Shown here: piece by piece, positions 31,817 to 43,709 of the stretch | Numbering within the stretch: the first letter of the stretch is position 1 | Layout of the letters: each line of letters starts with the position of its first letter | Source of the DNA: Porphyra umbilicalis | Taxonomy: Eukaryota; Rhodophyta; Bangiophyceae; Bangiales; Bangiaceae | Direction: 5' to 3' | DNA: 64,000 nucleotides | NCBI GenBank assembly: GCA_002049455.2 | Contig: KV919021.1 | Location: 50,138 to 114,137 of the forward strand | The notes under the pieces: generated by a model | Told to the model about the DNA's origin: nothing | The model's database searches: none | The model's input: the letters and a program-made list of their open reading frames with translations, nothing else | Translations under genes and position numbers: made by a program

Positions 31817-33184
31817 CGCAGTGCACCTCGTTGCTGGATCCACCACGAGCCCGGTTCTGGCCCAAATTGCTCGTAAACGCTCGTTGAAAACGGGCTCCTG
31901 CTCGCACGCTGGGAGTGATTGCTCGTATCCCGTCCAAAAAACTCGTTGTGGCGTGCTGGCGACGAGATTAGGGCGTGATTAAGAGCTCTATGAAGTCCGC
32001 TCAAGTTCTTACAAGTGCGACTTGATACACTAAACGGGTGCGGTGCTCAGTACCGGATCTGTGCCGAGTAGGTCAAGAAACACGTAGTACTGGTACGGTG
32101 GGGCGACGATGGAGGACATCGGGGAGGTCAGCCAGCGGAAGGGCCGGTGGAGCACGTGGCGGGGCGGGGCAGTGCCAGCGGGGGGGGGGGGAGGGGGCGC
32201 GTTGGTGGAGGTGGCGGGGGTGCGGCCGCCACGCAGGCGGCTCGGTCTCCGCAGCGGCGGTGGTCATCGCAGCAGGATGGGCGGTGGGGCAGGTGGCGGG
32301 GCGGGGGAGAGCCAGCGGGGGGGGCATGGCGGGGGTGGCGGGGGCGCGGCCGCCACGCGGGGCGGGGCCATGGCGGAGGTGGCGGGGGTGCGGCCGCCAC
32401 GCGGGCGGCTCGGTCGCCGCAGCGGCCGCGGCTGTCGCAGCGGGAGGTAGCCGCCGCTGCCGTAGCCGCCACTGGCGCAAGCACAGGCCGGCGGCGGGGA
32501 AGCACGGTAACAAAGGTGGAGTATGGCAACAGCAGTGGGCAATCGGCACAGAGTCGGCAGAGCGACGCGGATATCGTGCCGCAAGCCCCGCAACCCCCCC
32601 GGGGTGGGGGGCGTCGGAACCCGCTTTCTCTGCACGGGATGCATAATTCTTTGGCAATTGTCACAGAACTTGGTGGGAAGTGAGTTCACAATACCGAGAC
32701 CATTCCCTTTCGCCGTTCACGGAGGGACAGTTGCCGCTCCGGGGGCTGGCAATAAATACCGTCAAGTCGCAGAGAAGGGGGAGCTAAGTGTGAGAACCCG
32801 GTACTCGTGCAGCACCTCGACACCCGTACTCGACTTAATACACGCGCCTTGACAAGGGTGCCTTATGCAAGCGTGCAGAAATCGCAGAAACACCTCGTTG
32901 AGAGAACGGGAGAGCTCGCACGCGCTTGTTGAGCATCTGCGTACGTTTGCATACGGGCATTCACACTATGGCCCTGTACACCATAGGTGACGCTTCCAGA
33001 GACGCTTCTGATGCATCCAAAAAGTCGGTGTAAAATGCTCGACTGCAAAAGTATGCAAGTGAAAACATGGTTTGCACGAGAAAAACGCTCCACAGAGGCG
33101 TTTACGAGGGGTCGTGCAAGTTCTGAACGAGCAATTTGAGCCAGAACCGGGCTCGTGGTGGATCCAGCAATGAGGTGCACTGCG
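31817..33184. mobile_element. Non-autonomous DNA transposon, copy B, CTG target duplication
   Basis: The left end reads CGCAGTGCACCTCGTTGCTG and continues GATCCACCACGAGCCCGGTTC. The right end is the reverse complement over about 60 bp with two mismatches. CTG flanks both sides (31814-31816 and 33185-33187). The 1368-bp interior is GC-rich and without a transposase. The termini are homologous to copy A at 1243-2715 (both carry the GATCCAC-ACGAG core). It sits within the 154-bp satellite, splitting one unit. Confidence 0.87.
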
Positions 33185-33655
33185 CTGTGGGCGCCCTGCA
33201 CGCGCCCGCTTTGCGCGCGCACCGGCCAAGAATGGGGGCCCAGAATTGGCGCGCCAATAATCGCGGGCCCGCAGTTGCGGCGGGGGCCACTGTGGGCCAC
33301 ACCCCCCCATTCGGCCCCGCCACCTGCGTGCACGCACCCTGTGGGCGCCGTGCACGCGCCCGGTTTGCGCGCGCACTGGCCAAAAATGGGGGCCCAAAAT
33401 TGGCGCTCTCATAATCGCGGGCCCGCATTTGCGGCGGGGGCCACTGTGGGCCACACCCCCCCATTCGGCCCCGCCACCTGCGTGCACGCACCCTGTTGGC
33501 GCCCTGCACGCGCCCAATTTGGGCGCGCACCGGCCAAGAATGGGGGCCCAGAGTTGGCGCGCCAAAAATCCTGGGCCCGCATTTGCGGCAGGGGCCACTG
33601 TGGGCCACACCCCCCCATTCGGCTCCGCCACCTGCGTGCACGCACCCCCTGGACA
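33185..33655. repeat. 154-bp tandem satellite, three units, also present left of element B
   Basis: CCACTGTGGGCCACACCCCC recurs at 33287, 33441 and 33595, 154 bp apart. Each unit ends CACCTGCGTGCACGCACCC. The same end (CACCTGCGTGCACGCACCCTG) lies at 31796-31816, left of element B, showing that the element inserted into the array. Periodic ORFs on both strands reflect the repeat. Confidence 0.9.
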
Positions 33656-34020
33656 GCCCCCCCAGTCTGGCTTGATTCTTCAGGTGTACAGCGCTTGTTC
33701 TGTCGGGCAATCCGCCTACATGTTGTTGCCGCTGAGGCGCACGTCTTCTTCCCCACCGCCACCACTGTCGTAACCTTCTCGACCCGTGCTTGCGTGCCGC
33801 ACGGCTACTGCGGCACCCCCTCGCCAACCTCCCATACCCCCGCTGCGTGGCACTCTCGTTTTGTGTGGGCGGCGGCAGCGTCGCCGCCGCCGTCCGCAGT
33901 GGATGCTTCTTTTTGCGGCTGCGACCGCTGCTGCTTGTGGAGCATGCGCCCCCTCCCACCTGTGGTCCGCTGCGTTGGTGCCGATACCGTTTTCCTGCCG
34001 CTTCTTCCTCCCTCATCATC
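33656..34020. promoter_or_regulatory. Probable 5' leader of the KDZ gene
   Basis: No recognised ORF. The ATG at 34021 is the first that leads into the SWIM-containing frame, although that frame is open upstream from 33790. No clear terminal inverted repeat of a KDZ element was found here. Confidence 0.3.
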
Positions 34021-37000
34021 ATGTCGGGTGCGCCACCTGGGCGCAAGTGGCGTTTTCACGCGCCGGTTGTTGCCTCCTACGCCGGCGTCGGAACGGTGAC
34101 TCCCGCTCTGTCGCAGCACTTGGCGGCATTGCCGCCATCCTCCCTCGGTACCGCGGCGCAGGTGATTACTCCTGGCAGCAACTGCAGGTCGGTGGACGCG
34201 ACGTGGGACCCTCGCGTGCGGAAGGACCTGCGTCGCCGCCACCACGCCGGCACCTCGTCAACGGCGGACTGTGGCGCAATCTCCAACATTAGCGAGCCCC
34301 GCCCATACAAGCGGGTGCGGGTGCATCCTCCTCGGCCCACGCCGTCTTTTGGGGACGACTGCGGGGAGCGGAACGGGCCGTGCGCGCCACGGCGCGCCGA
34401 TGTCACTCGTGGCCAGCGCCCGCCGCTTGTCAGCAAGGAGGTGATGAACGCGCTCTCTGCCTGTGCGCACCGTGCCTGTGGTCGACCGTCAACCTCTCTC
34501 GTCGGGGAGGGCAAGACGATTGTCAGTGCGACGCAGCTCGGGGACCCCAACTCGCGCTCACGTGCCATCTTCCTCCGACTCGGGACGGGGAGGCACGAGC
34601 AAGTCGTGCTCTGGTCATCCAACCGTGGCGGCGTGTTATGCTCGTGCTTCACCGGCACTCAAAACGCACTCTTCCTCTCGGTTTCTTCCCGCAGCTTTGT
34701 CTGCAAGCACACATCCGCCTTGCTGTTTTGCTTGTCTACTGCCCGAACCCGGCTCGCCGAGTTTTGGCAGCGAATACACCTCGGTGCGGCGCCGAAGGAC
34801 TTTGTGCGCCGCTCCCCGCTCGGGTCGTCGTCGTGGCTCGTTCTCTTCCGCTCTGTCTACTTGCTCGTGTCGTTCACGCCGGCCAACGTGGCTGCATGCA
34901 TCGCTCCAAGCTGTCGCCGCTTCAGGGCCCGCTGCGGCCACGTCAAGTTGGCCCGTCCGTTTAACGCCGAGCTCCGGTCTGAAGTGGCAGTAGCTGTCAA
35001 GGAGTGGAGCTCGTCGGCGCCCAAGGCGGCACCTGCCGGCGATAGCGCCTGCCTCCACGGCGGCCTTCCCGAAGAAGACGCAGGCATTGAGAAGGAGCCC
35101 GGCGACACGGTACGCGACGGCGGAGATGCCGCCGAGGCGACCGTGGCGTTGCGCGTGCGTCGCAACCTACTCCTCTGCGTCGGTGAGAATGCTGCGGGGG
35201 AAGTTTGGGCGCGGACTTGCGACTGGAAGGAAATGTTTGCCGCCCGCTGAGCTCGCGGTGGGGATTGGCGGGCTGCGGATCTCAAGGGCATGAGCAACCT
35301 TTTCGACGTGTGCGCGAAGAGCGGATTGGTGCACGAGAACGGCTTAGTGAGCGTGGAGCCATACTGCGGTAGCTGCGGGTGTAAGCGCGAGGAGCGGCAC
35401 ATGGTGACCAAGGAGGCGGCAGTGCTCTACACGCACCATCCATCGGCACCTCCCATGCGGGTAAGTCGCTGCTCTTAGTGCTTGTACACTTGTGTTGTCG
35501 TTGTGTGCGGGATGTGCTGGTTGGCTCGGGGCGGTGACCTTTTCTGCCGGGCACTTTCTGACATCTGTGGAGCTGCTCTTGCTGCATGCCGGCCTTTCTC
35601 TCTTTTCCATGTCGCATTATTGTGTACTTGGACGACAGATGCTCATCGGGCGGTGGACGTGCGACTGTAAGCGCCTCGTCAAGTACGACGGCAATGCCGA
35701 CGCGCTCTTTAGTTTGAGACGGCGCGACCAAACTAGGCGCTGGGTGGTCTTCACCCGCGCTTTGCTCGACAAGCTCTACTCCTTCATTATATCCGCGCGG
35801 TCGACGTACACGGCGGCCACACGACACCTATCGGCGGACATTCTCTCCTTCTCGATGCGACGTCAAGACGTGGTCAAGGTCGGCACCGACATGCTGCGGA
35901 CATTCGTCATCCCCCCCGAGACGGCGTGCTGCCCCCTCTGTGGGCCAAACCCAGAGTTTATTGTCATCGATGGCCAGGCCCTAGGATGCACCTACCCCGA
36001 CGACGTCAACCCCGCGCGGCTGGAGGAGGAGGTGCCGGTGCTGGACATCCAGGCGTCCGCCCTGCGTGTCTTCCAGTCGCCGGCATTGCGCGCCGCGATT
36101 GCCAAGGTGCTCAAGTCCTCGACCGCTCTCACCGGTCCACAAACAGAGCTGATGCGGGCCTGGCACCGGACGATTGCTGTCAACGACCGCGCGTCGGTCG
36201 AGGCAGCTGCCGCTCGTGTCTTCTTCCACTTCTTTCCGTTCGAGGATGGGAGCGCCAGCAATGGGGCAGCGCCGCTGCCTTCTGGTGCCTCCGTCGCCGA
36301 GACACCGGCCGCCGGGGTGGTGCCAGATGTGGCTCCGTCCAGCACGGGCCTTGAATCGAAGCTCCGGACAGATGGCGACGGCAAATTGACGCTGGGCGGC
36401 AAGGGCGCTCCCGCCAAGCTGCCATCCGACTCCCGGCGCGAGCGCGTCGGCAATTGCGCGCCCAACTTCGGGGTGTACTCGACGGACGACGACGGGGCGT
36501 GGCTCCACATCCGTCCGTTTCTTCAAGCCTTTTTGGGTGAGACCGTATCGGGCATGTTCCACGGTCATGACGAGAAGGCCACGCGCCTCCTATCCAACTG
36601 CCTTCGGTTGCAGGTTGCCGGCAAGTGGCGCGACGTCTCCGAGGCCGTCGACGGCATCGGGTTTCTCACCAACTTCCTCGGGTGGTTTGCCGCCGTCCTT
36701 AACGAGGATGAGCCGTTCCGGCACGCCGTGGGGACCGTGTTGCTATGCGCCGTCGACATGGAGGAGGCGGTGGACAAGCTCTTCTCCGCCGCCGCCAACA
36801 AGAGGGACACCGTCGCCCGCGGGTGCGTCAATGCTGAGTACTGCCGCAAGTGGGGCGGCATGCCGATACCTGAGGACTACCAGCGGTGGCGCGCCTCTAA
36901 GATTGGCGACGATGGCGGCGACATGGACGACCCATTGGTGTGCTTTGAGTCGTTCCTCGGTCTCGACCGCGTCCGCCCTGGCATCAAGGACTCGGAGGCA

Positions 37001-38806
37001 CTCAAGCGGAGGGTTGGGTACAGGGGTAAGGACCGTCACGCCGCGGACGTGGAGGGGGATGGAGACGCTTGCAACAAGGCTTTTTCAATCAAGTGCGGCC
37101 TCACCTAAGGAGTCTTCAATGTTGTGTGCCCCCATGTGATTACCCTTGGCTTTCGTTGTCTCTTTCGTGCCGAGAGCGTAGGTGAGGCGCTGTCTATCGT
37201 GTTGGAGTGCTTCCCCTCTCTTCCGAAGGTGATCTTCTACGACGTCGCGTGCAAGCTGGACAAGAACGCCCTCCGCCGCGTCCGTCCCATCCTGAGCGCG
37301 CACGGCGTACGCTGCATTCTTGACCACCCCCACTCGATTACACACACCTGCTCCCCCCTGTACATGCCTGACGAGAGCCTGGGGGCTACCGCCGGTGTGG
37401 CTACGCAAGCTGCTGAGGTCTGGCACTCCATCGCCGTGGCGAACCGTACAAGTCTCGCGTACATGGCGCCGAAGACGTATATGGCGCACAAGATGGTTCA
37501 AATGGCGATGATGAACATCCGGAAGCTGCAGCGCATGGCGTCTTCCAACACGAAGGGGGAGAACGATCACGTCGCCCTCGCCCCGTTCTACCATAGCAAG
37601 CTCGTGCGAGTCTGTCAGCGCGGCTCGGCCTGCTCCTGTCAGGCGTCTATCGTCGACAACGGCGTACGCGAGACGGAAGCGGCTCTGCGCCACAAGATCG
37701 ACGGTACGGGCGGCATCAATGACCTCCTTGGCGCCGAGCCGGCGGCGGCGGTCGCCCCGGACGGGCGAGAGCGTGCCGAGGAGAACGACAAGGACGCGGC
37801 CGTCGGCGTCAAGCTCGACCAAGACCCGGAGGTCGATGACATGCTCGACGAGGATGTGGCGGAGGTCGTGGTGCTCGACGAGCATGCGGCGGTCGTCGAA
37901 GCGGATGGCGACGCTGCCGCCATGTTCCACCCCAACATTCCCGCTCAGGATGTGTCGCTTGAAGGCGGCAGGCTCGTCAACCTGGAGCCGCTCAGCACCA
38001 AGCCGCTGACAGACTCCAAAGCTGCGGGACTCAAGTCTCTCGTTGCCGACCGCGCGCCATCCACACTCGTGCGACCTCGAAGCAAGGCCAAGATCCGGCT
38101 GACGGTGGCCGACTTCCGCCGGTTTGAGAAGGAGATGTGGTTGACAGACTTCAACATCAACTCGCTCGTCGCGCTGATCAACTCTCGGGCACTGCAGGTC
38201 GCAGCCATGCGTGGTGCTGGGATGTCGGCGGCTGCTCGTCTACCCCGAACCTTCATGTTCAACACTTACTTTTTTTCCCGACTGCGGGAGCGTGCCGGCT
38301 CTTACGACTACGCCGGCGTGCGCCAGTGGGGTTCTAGGAACGGGCTGGACATTGCCTCCGTCGACCGCATCCTTATCCCGGTCAACTTGGAGAGCGTTCA
38401 CTGGGTGCTTGTGGTGGTCGACGTCCAGCACCGGCACTTTCTCTTCTTTGAATCTCTCGGCGGCACGGCGGCAGCGGTTCTGGGCACGGTGCGGCAGTGG
38501 TTGACGGACGAGGTGCAATCTCGTCTGGGGTCGGGCGTGGCCGATTCGTGGGACATTGGGTCGTGGGAGGGCGTCATTGATGTGGGGTTTTCGCGTCAGG
38601 TTGACCGGGGGAGTTGTGGGGTGTTTGTGATGGCCGCCGCTGATTATTTTGCCCTCGGTGCTCCCCTGGTCTTCGACCAGAAGGACATGTGCGTGCTGCG
38701 GCAGCGCATGGGTGTGGCTTTGTTTGCGGACAGCCTATCCATTGTGGACGGCTGCGCGTTTCTTCCCAACGTTTGCGACGGCGACGAGACTGGTGACGCC
38801 GAGTAG
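34021..38806 (+). CDS. KDZ (Zisupton-type) transposase: SWIM finger + KDZ core + Ulp1-like protease, one in-frame stop
   Basis: Three exons are inferred: 34021-about 35182 (donor GTGAGA; junction uncertain in phase), about 35287-35460 (donor GTAAGT), and 35639-38806 (acceptor GACGACAG; phase 0). Exon 1 has a SWIM motif, LCSC ... FVCKH. Exon 3 opens RWTCDCKRLVKYDG, the CxC-like start of the KDZ region, then FTRALLDKLY. The core shows GVFNVVCPH, PKVIFYDVACKLD (catalytic Asp region) and DHPHSITHTCSPLYMP. The last 250 residues are a Ulp1/C48 peptidase: VHWVLVVVD (His), FLFFESLGG (Glu where Asp is usual), FSRQ (Gln) and GSCGVF (Cys). The frame is continuous except for a TAA at 37106-37108 directly before GVFNVVCPH, a nonsense mutation, readthrough site or sequencing error. 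KDZ enzymes move their DNA elements; Zisupton is the closest described architecture. Confidence 0.88.
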
Positions 38807-39344
38807 TTGCACGTGGTGCCGATGGGGCTGGGCACGGCCCGGGACACATGGGCTGTTGCATTGTTATAGTTACCCTCTTGTGCAACCTACCTCTGGTACA
38901 TTTTTACGTCTCCACACCCGTTGGCTCCGCATGTGCGCTTCTGCTTGAATGGAAGTATAACAGCACATATGTAGCTTTCTGTTTGCAATGCGTAGGCTCA
39001 GTGGCCCAGGTCACCCCAGTCTCCGAGAGCCCCACCAGCATCACATAATGTCGCACCCTGCCCGCCTAGCATTGTGCAGCCACTCCCAGTGTGTGCAATA
39101 CCCGACAGCCCACTGCGCACATCGCACCAACTCGCACGTGGCGACCAGGCAGCCGGGCGGCGCCGACCAAAGCAACATGGGGAAGGAAAGAGGGTGCCGG
39201 TTGGGGTCAGAAGGTACATCGCCAAAAGCGGTGAGGAAGGCGACCTAGTACAAGAACAGACGCAGGATAGTCCATAAGTGTTGATACTGGCAGACGCGCT
39301 ATGTAACTGGTCGGTACTCGCGTGTCGGGACACTGGGTGTGTCA

Positions 39345-39660
39345 GTGTGTAGTTGTGCGAGACTGGCGGGGCATGATATAGGCTAGGGACAGACAGATCA
39401 CTGGTGTGGCCCGGAAGTGGTAGGGTGGGGCTGTGCGTTTCTGAAAAGGAGCCTTCTCTGCTGGGGATAGATGGCCCGTTGGCGTGGCCCGCACGTGTCG
39501 GGGTGGAGCTGTGCGTGACTGGCAGGGAATGTTGTCGGCTGGAGATAGATGGACCGCTTGTGTGGCCCGCATGTGGCAGAGAGGAACTGTGCGTGACTGG
39601 CAAGGAATGTATTCGCCTGGGGATGGAAGGACCGCCGGTGTGGCCTGTATGCTGAGTGTG
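39345..39660. repeat. 78-bp minisatellite, about four copies
   Basis: GTGTGGCCCG-type landmarks at 39404, 39482, 39560 and 39638 are exactly 78 bp apart, each followed after about 20 bp by CTGTGCGTGACTGGCA or a variant. The period is a multiple of three. Confidence 0.85.
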
Positions 39661-40474
39661 GTCGTCTTTGGAGCGGGGACGTTCACTCTACCCAACTGAG
39701 GCAGATGGAATGTACTAGTCATGTTCGCGTCTGATTGCGTTTCCTGCGGCGGTTGCTCGCCTTCTGGTTTGCGGGACGTGCCAGTACGGCAGCAGTGTAT
39801 GGGAGCCGCAGAGTTTTTAGTCCAGCTGACCGCCGTCCCTTGATCGCAGTTGCCCAGGCTCGACGGACCAACGTGCAACAACGAGCATCGGCAGCGCCGG
39901 CACTGCACGCCATGCCGAAAGCCACGCGTGGATGGTCCTGACTTGTGCCAACGTCATGGCCACTGTGGCGGATCTCCCCTCCCATGAGCGGACTCCCGGC
40001 CATAAGCTGGAGTAAGAATAGCAATAGCAGGGCAGACGGCGGGAGCTGGGGAGATTGGAAAGCTGGGCCCAACCAGAAAGCAAAACCAGCCACGCCGGGC
40101 GGCCGCAAACCGGGAGACGGCAGGGGTAGTGGCTGAAGCGGGGGGGAACGCGACAGTGCCCAAGCATGGACAGGCGGTCTCTGAATGGTTGCCGTCAGCG
40201 GCTCCCGGAGCATCGCCCGGGGCGGATGCGGGAAACCAGGCGGGGACCCGGGACGCAGGCACCTGTCAAGTGACTGACGCGGCCAGCGGGGAGGATAATA
40301 AGGGCGCTCTTCCTCTGGCGCTGCGAGGGGATAATGAGCCACGCGGCAGATAATACCAAGGTGGCGCGTCAGCATGGACAAGGAGCATCTGAGACTGAGG
40401 AGGGGGGGATGGCGTCCACTCTCTCCAGACGGCTCCAATGTCCAGGAACAGCGGCACCGCTACCCCCCCCGCGG

Positions 40475-40609
40475 ATGGCTCCTGTGCAGGGATTCGGGGT
40501 CAACCGCACCCCACCCCAAATGGCTCTAGAACAGGGGACCGGGGTCAATAGAACCCCCCTCCAGATGCCCCCACTGCGGGGGATCGGGATCGCCGCCCAG
40601 CCCCCAAGA
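40475..40609. repeat. 45-bp tandem repeat, three copies
   Basis: Units start ATGGCTCC, ATGGCTCT and ATGCCCCC at 40475, 40520 and 40565, each with a GGG(A/T)xCGGG(G/A)TC block. They are diverged, and an open plus frame reads them as 15-residue units. Confidence 0.7.
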
Positions 40610-40950
40610 GAGGGCTGCGAGGCATGGTGACAATGCACGCAGCAATCGCCGCCGACTTCGGCCGCCCGGAGCCTGGCGGCTCTGGGACCTGGCCTTCCGA
40701 TTGGCTTATTGCTATTGATTGAATTGGCTGGGACGAAACTGGCCCTGGCCCCCGATCTTCAAAGTTTTGAACTGAGATGTCTGGGCCTGGACGCAGCAGG
40801 CCAACGCATCAAGCCGAGCAGCCGTCACTTGTCGTGCGCATCAAACGGCCCATGGCGCTTGACGGTGCTGACTGCAGCCAGCTGGCTGCTACGCAGCTCC
40901 CCACGTCACCCTTCCCTGAGCATGGACGCCACAGTAGAGCCGGTGAGGCC

Positions 40951-42440
40951 GCTGGCGCCCTTCACCCAATGCTTCACCCCCACCTCTGTGCATCCGAGTG
41001 TTGACGCTGGAGTTCTTCCTCGCACTGCTGTGCGCCACGATGCTGTTCCTGCATTGGGTGGCACTGTCGCCGCCGCCGCTGCCGGATGCAGCCCCCTACT
41101 CTTGTTGGTAATTGCTGTGACCTCAGACGCGGGGGTGAACACAACGCACCCGCCGCGCCGCAGCCGCCGACCGGCGCCGCGGGGACAGGCGACGGGCGCT
41201 GTGCCGCCGCGTGCGTCGCTGTGGCGGCGGGGGGTGGCCGCGCTGACGCTGTCGAAGCCGGCGGGCGGTGCGGCGGCGGGTGCGGCGGCACGCGGTAGAG
41301 AGGGTGGCGGAGGGTTGGTGGCGGCGGTGCTGTCGGCGGTCGGCGGTCGGCCGCGGCATCTGTGCCAACCCGCCGGCCGGGGGCGGCGGCGGGCGCGGCG
41401 GCGGGCGGCCGCGCGCGGCCGCGCGGCGAGGTGCGGGGGGGCGAGGGAGGCGCCGCCACCCAAAGGGGGCACTCGCCGTGGCCGACGCGCGCGGGCGCCG
41501 GGACCGCCGCCGACTGCGTGGGTGGGGACTATGGGTGGCGGCGGGGGGGGGAAGGTGGGTGAGTGGCCTGCGACTGCCGTCGCGCGGCGGTGGGTGCGGT
41601 GGCGCCGCGGCCGTGGTTAGGGGGTGCCACCGCGGTGAGGGTCGGGTGCCACGGCGGTACACGTCGAGCGCCACGGCGGGGCGGGGGCGGCCGACCGGCT
41701 GTTGACGCGCGGCGGCCGCGCGCGCGGCTCGGGGGGGGCGACCCGCGCGAGCGGGTGGGGGGGATGCCCCGCAGCAGGCACGGAGGCGCGTACCAGGGAG
41801 GGGAGGGAGGGCGCCCACTGGATGCGCGTGACGGCGACGGCGGTGGGCGGCGCGGCGGTGGGAGCGTCGGGACGCCACCGCGTCGGAGAACGGGCGGCTT
41901 GGCGCCTGCGACAGTGACCGCGTGCGGCGCACGGGATGTCAAAGGGGGGGGGGACGGCGGCCACCACCGCTTGCGCGCCGCCGCCTGCACCCACAACGCA
42001 CCGTCGGTGGGGGGAGGGGGGCACCGCGCGCACAACAACAAAAAATATCAAGAGAGGCGGCGTCCCGCGGGGCGCGAGGGGAAGGCGGCACAACAACAAA
42101 GAAAATGAGGAGAGGCGGCGTACGGCGGGGCGCGGGGGGACGGTGCGGCCGCCGCCGGCGCGAGCCAAGGCCGGTCGGCTGCCGCGTGACGCAAACGGGG
42201 CGCGGGAGGGGGGGGTGCCGACCCGCTGACGCACGCGGTATGCGCGCGGCGGCGCCGCTCCCGTCGTGGCCGCGCCGTGCGCCGTGGTCAGTGTCTGTGG
42301 CGGTGGTGGTAGACGCAGCGGCGGTCCACGCCGCTTGGGCTGCCGCCGCTTCCCACGGCAAGGAACCTCCCCGTGGCGGCCAGCCGACGACGGGGCGGCC
42401 ATTCCTTGTGCTCCCCCCCGCCTCCCCCGTCATGTCGACC
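40951..42440. other. Extremely GC-rich low-complexity DNA
   Basis: Dominated by GGCGGC, GCGCGCG and G-runs. Long ORFs are open on both strands because stop codons are rare in such composition, so none is accepted as a gene. CCTCCCCCCC/AACAACAAAAA stretches near 42030-42110 repeat twice (AACAACAAAAAATAT / AACAACAAAGAAAAT). Confidence 0.5.
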
Positions 42441-43709
42441 ACTAGCAGCACGACGGAAGAACTCTTGGTACCAAACACCACATCTCACACGCAAGACCCA
42501 TGAACCGCACATAGAAAAGAAGTGGGAGACGTACTGGTTGATAGAACTCAAAGGCCTTCCGCCAAGGGAGCATCAGGTGTCTTCAGACGCGAACCAGGCT
42601 GCTCCGTGAGAACCATAGGCGCTCGATGTTTGGCTTCCTCTAGACGAGGCGCCTAGTGCATCGAGCAAGCCCATGAAGAGGCGCTCGTTGTTCGAGGCAG
42701 CCCCCGTACGGGGCGCTAAGAACATCGTGCAAGCCCCAAGCGGGCGCTCGACCCCCTAGCTCCAAGAAGCGAGGGCAGGGAGGCGTGCTGCCCGTCGGGC
42801 CCGGCGCAGCACACGCAGCGCTGCCCATAGTCGTGGCGCGCGGTACGTGGAGCCGCCGAGTATGTCCACGCCGACGGCGCCAGTGTTTGTCGTCAGCGCT
42901 CGTCGATGGATCTTCCCCTTCTCCCTCCGTGCTATTATTCTCCCCGCGTCCCACTCTGTCCTCTCGGAGGCGCTCGACCCCCACTCCGCACTTGCGGACC
43001 TCCCCAAACGTCCTCCCGGCACCGCCAACCGCCAGTGTGCCCTTGCGTGCCATGCCACCGCCCGCGCTCTTGCACACATCGCGACCGTCGCGGCGTCTGG
43101 GCCGCGTCAGCACGCACCGCCACGCTCTGTGCGCAGCGCTGGCGCCTCCCCGGCATCGCTGGGGAGCGGTCGCACCCGTCTGCTCATGTCGGCACCTGCC
43201 CGAGCGTGCCGCACAGACTCACCGGGCGCCGTCACTCTCATGACAGAGGGAGCGCGACCGTCACTCCCGCCACCAAGTTATTCACACGCGGTGGGTGCGG
43301 AGCGGTCGCTTCCACCCCGCCGGTTCCAATCGGCCCTGCGGTCGGACGCGCAATCTAAATTATTGAATATTGGTCGGGCCCGAACGACCCTTGAGGAGAA
43401 ATCATGAAGGATCTGCGTTGGTGTGGGGCCGAATTGGTTTACGGGTGGGGCCAGAGCGAAAGGGTGCGAATTCGAAACGCGAGTACAGTATTAATATAAC
43501 GACCTCGCTGAACCCCTTCGTCGGAGCCGAACCCACACCGATTGCCGACGTCTTCGCGTCTTCCGCTTTGACGGTGCGCGCACGCTGCGGCTCTCCGCCC
43601 CCGCGCCGTTGCTTGCGTGTCCTAGCACGGCTTCTCCCCCCTCTTTTTGCCATTTTCTGATCCCCCTCACCGCACCCCTTCTCACTTCCGCAGCGCTCCT
43701 CCCCTGTCG
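42441..43709. other. Intergenic DNA upstream of the PIF1-like gene
   Basis: Contains short ~32-bp degenerate repeats (42617-42760) and ends with the pyrimidine-rich leader of the helicase. No gene recognised; ORFs at 42785-43407 on several frames are low complexity. Confidence 0.4.
42617..42760. repeat. Degenerate ~32-bp repeat, about five units
   Basis: GGCGCT/GGCGCC landmarks at 42617, 42647, 42679, 42711 and 42743 are 30-32 bp apart, with ATCG-GCAAGCCC following in several units. The array is short and diverged. Confidence 0.6.

Larger units (their letters stand above)
38807..40950. other. Repeat-bearing DNA downstream of the KDZ gene, no gene recognised
   Basis: Contains a 78-bp and a 45-bp minisatellite, annotated separately. 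The long minus-strand ORFs (38998-39603, 39342-39908) only read the 78-bp repeat as 26-residue units such as PVTHSSxLPxAGH; a real repeat protein is possible but unsupported. Confidence 0.4.

Noticed and set aside
32863-34099. Several long ORFs on both strands with periodic protein sequence
   Set aside because: They read the 154-bp satellite, whose period shifts frame, so open frames follow from composition.
40951-42440. ORFs of 180-300 codons on both strands
   Set aside because: Extreme GC and G/C runs remove stop codons in all frames. No domain, no consistent start, both strands equally open.
42617-42760. CRISPR-like array of ~32-bp repeats
   Set aside because: Units are diverged and directly adjacent without spacers, and this is eukaryotic DNA; a degenerate minisatellite explains it.
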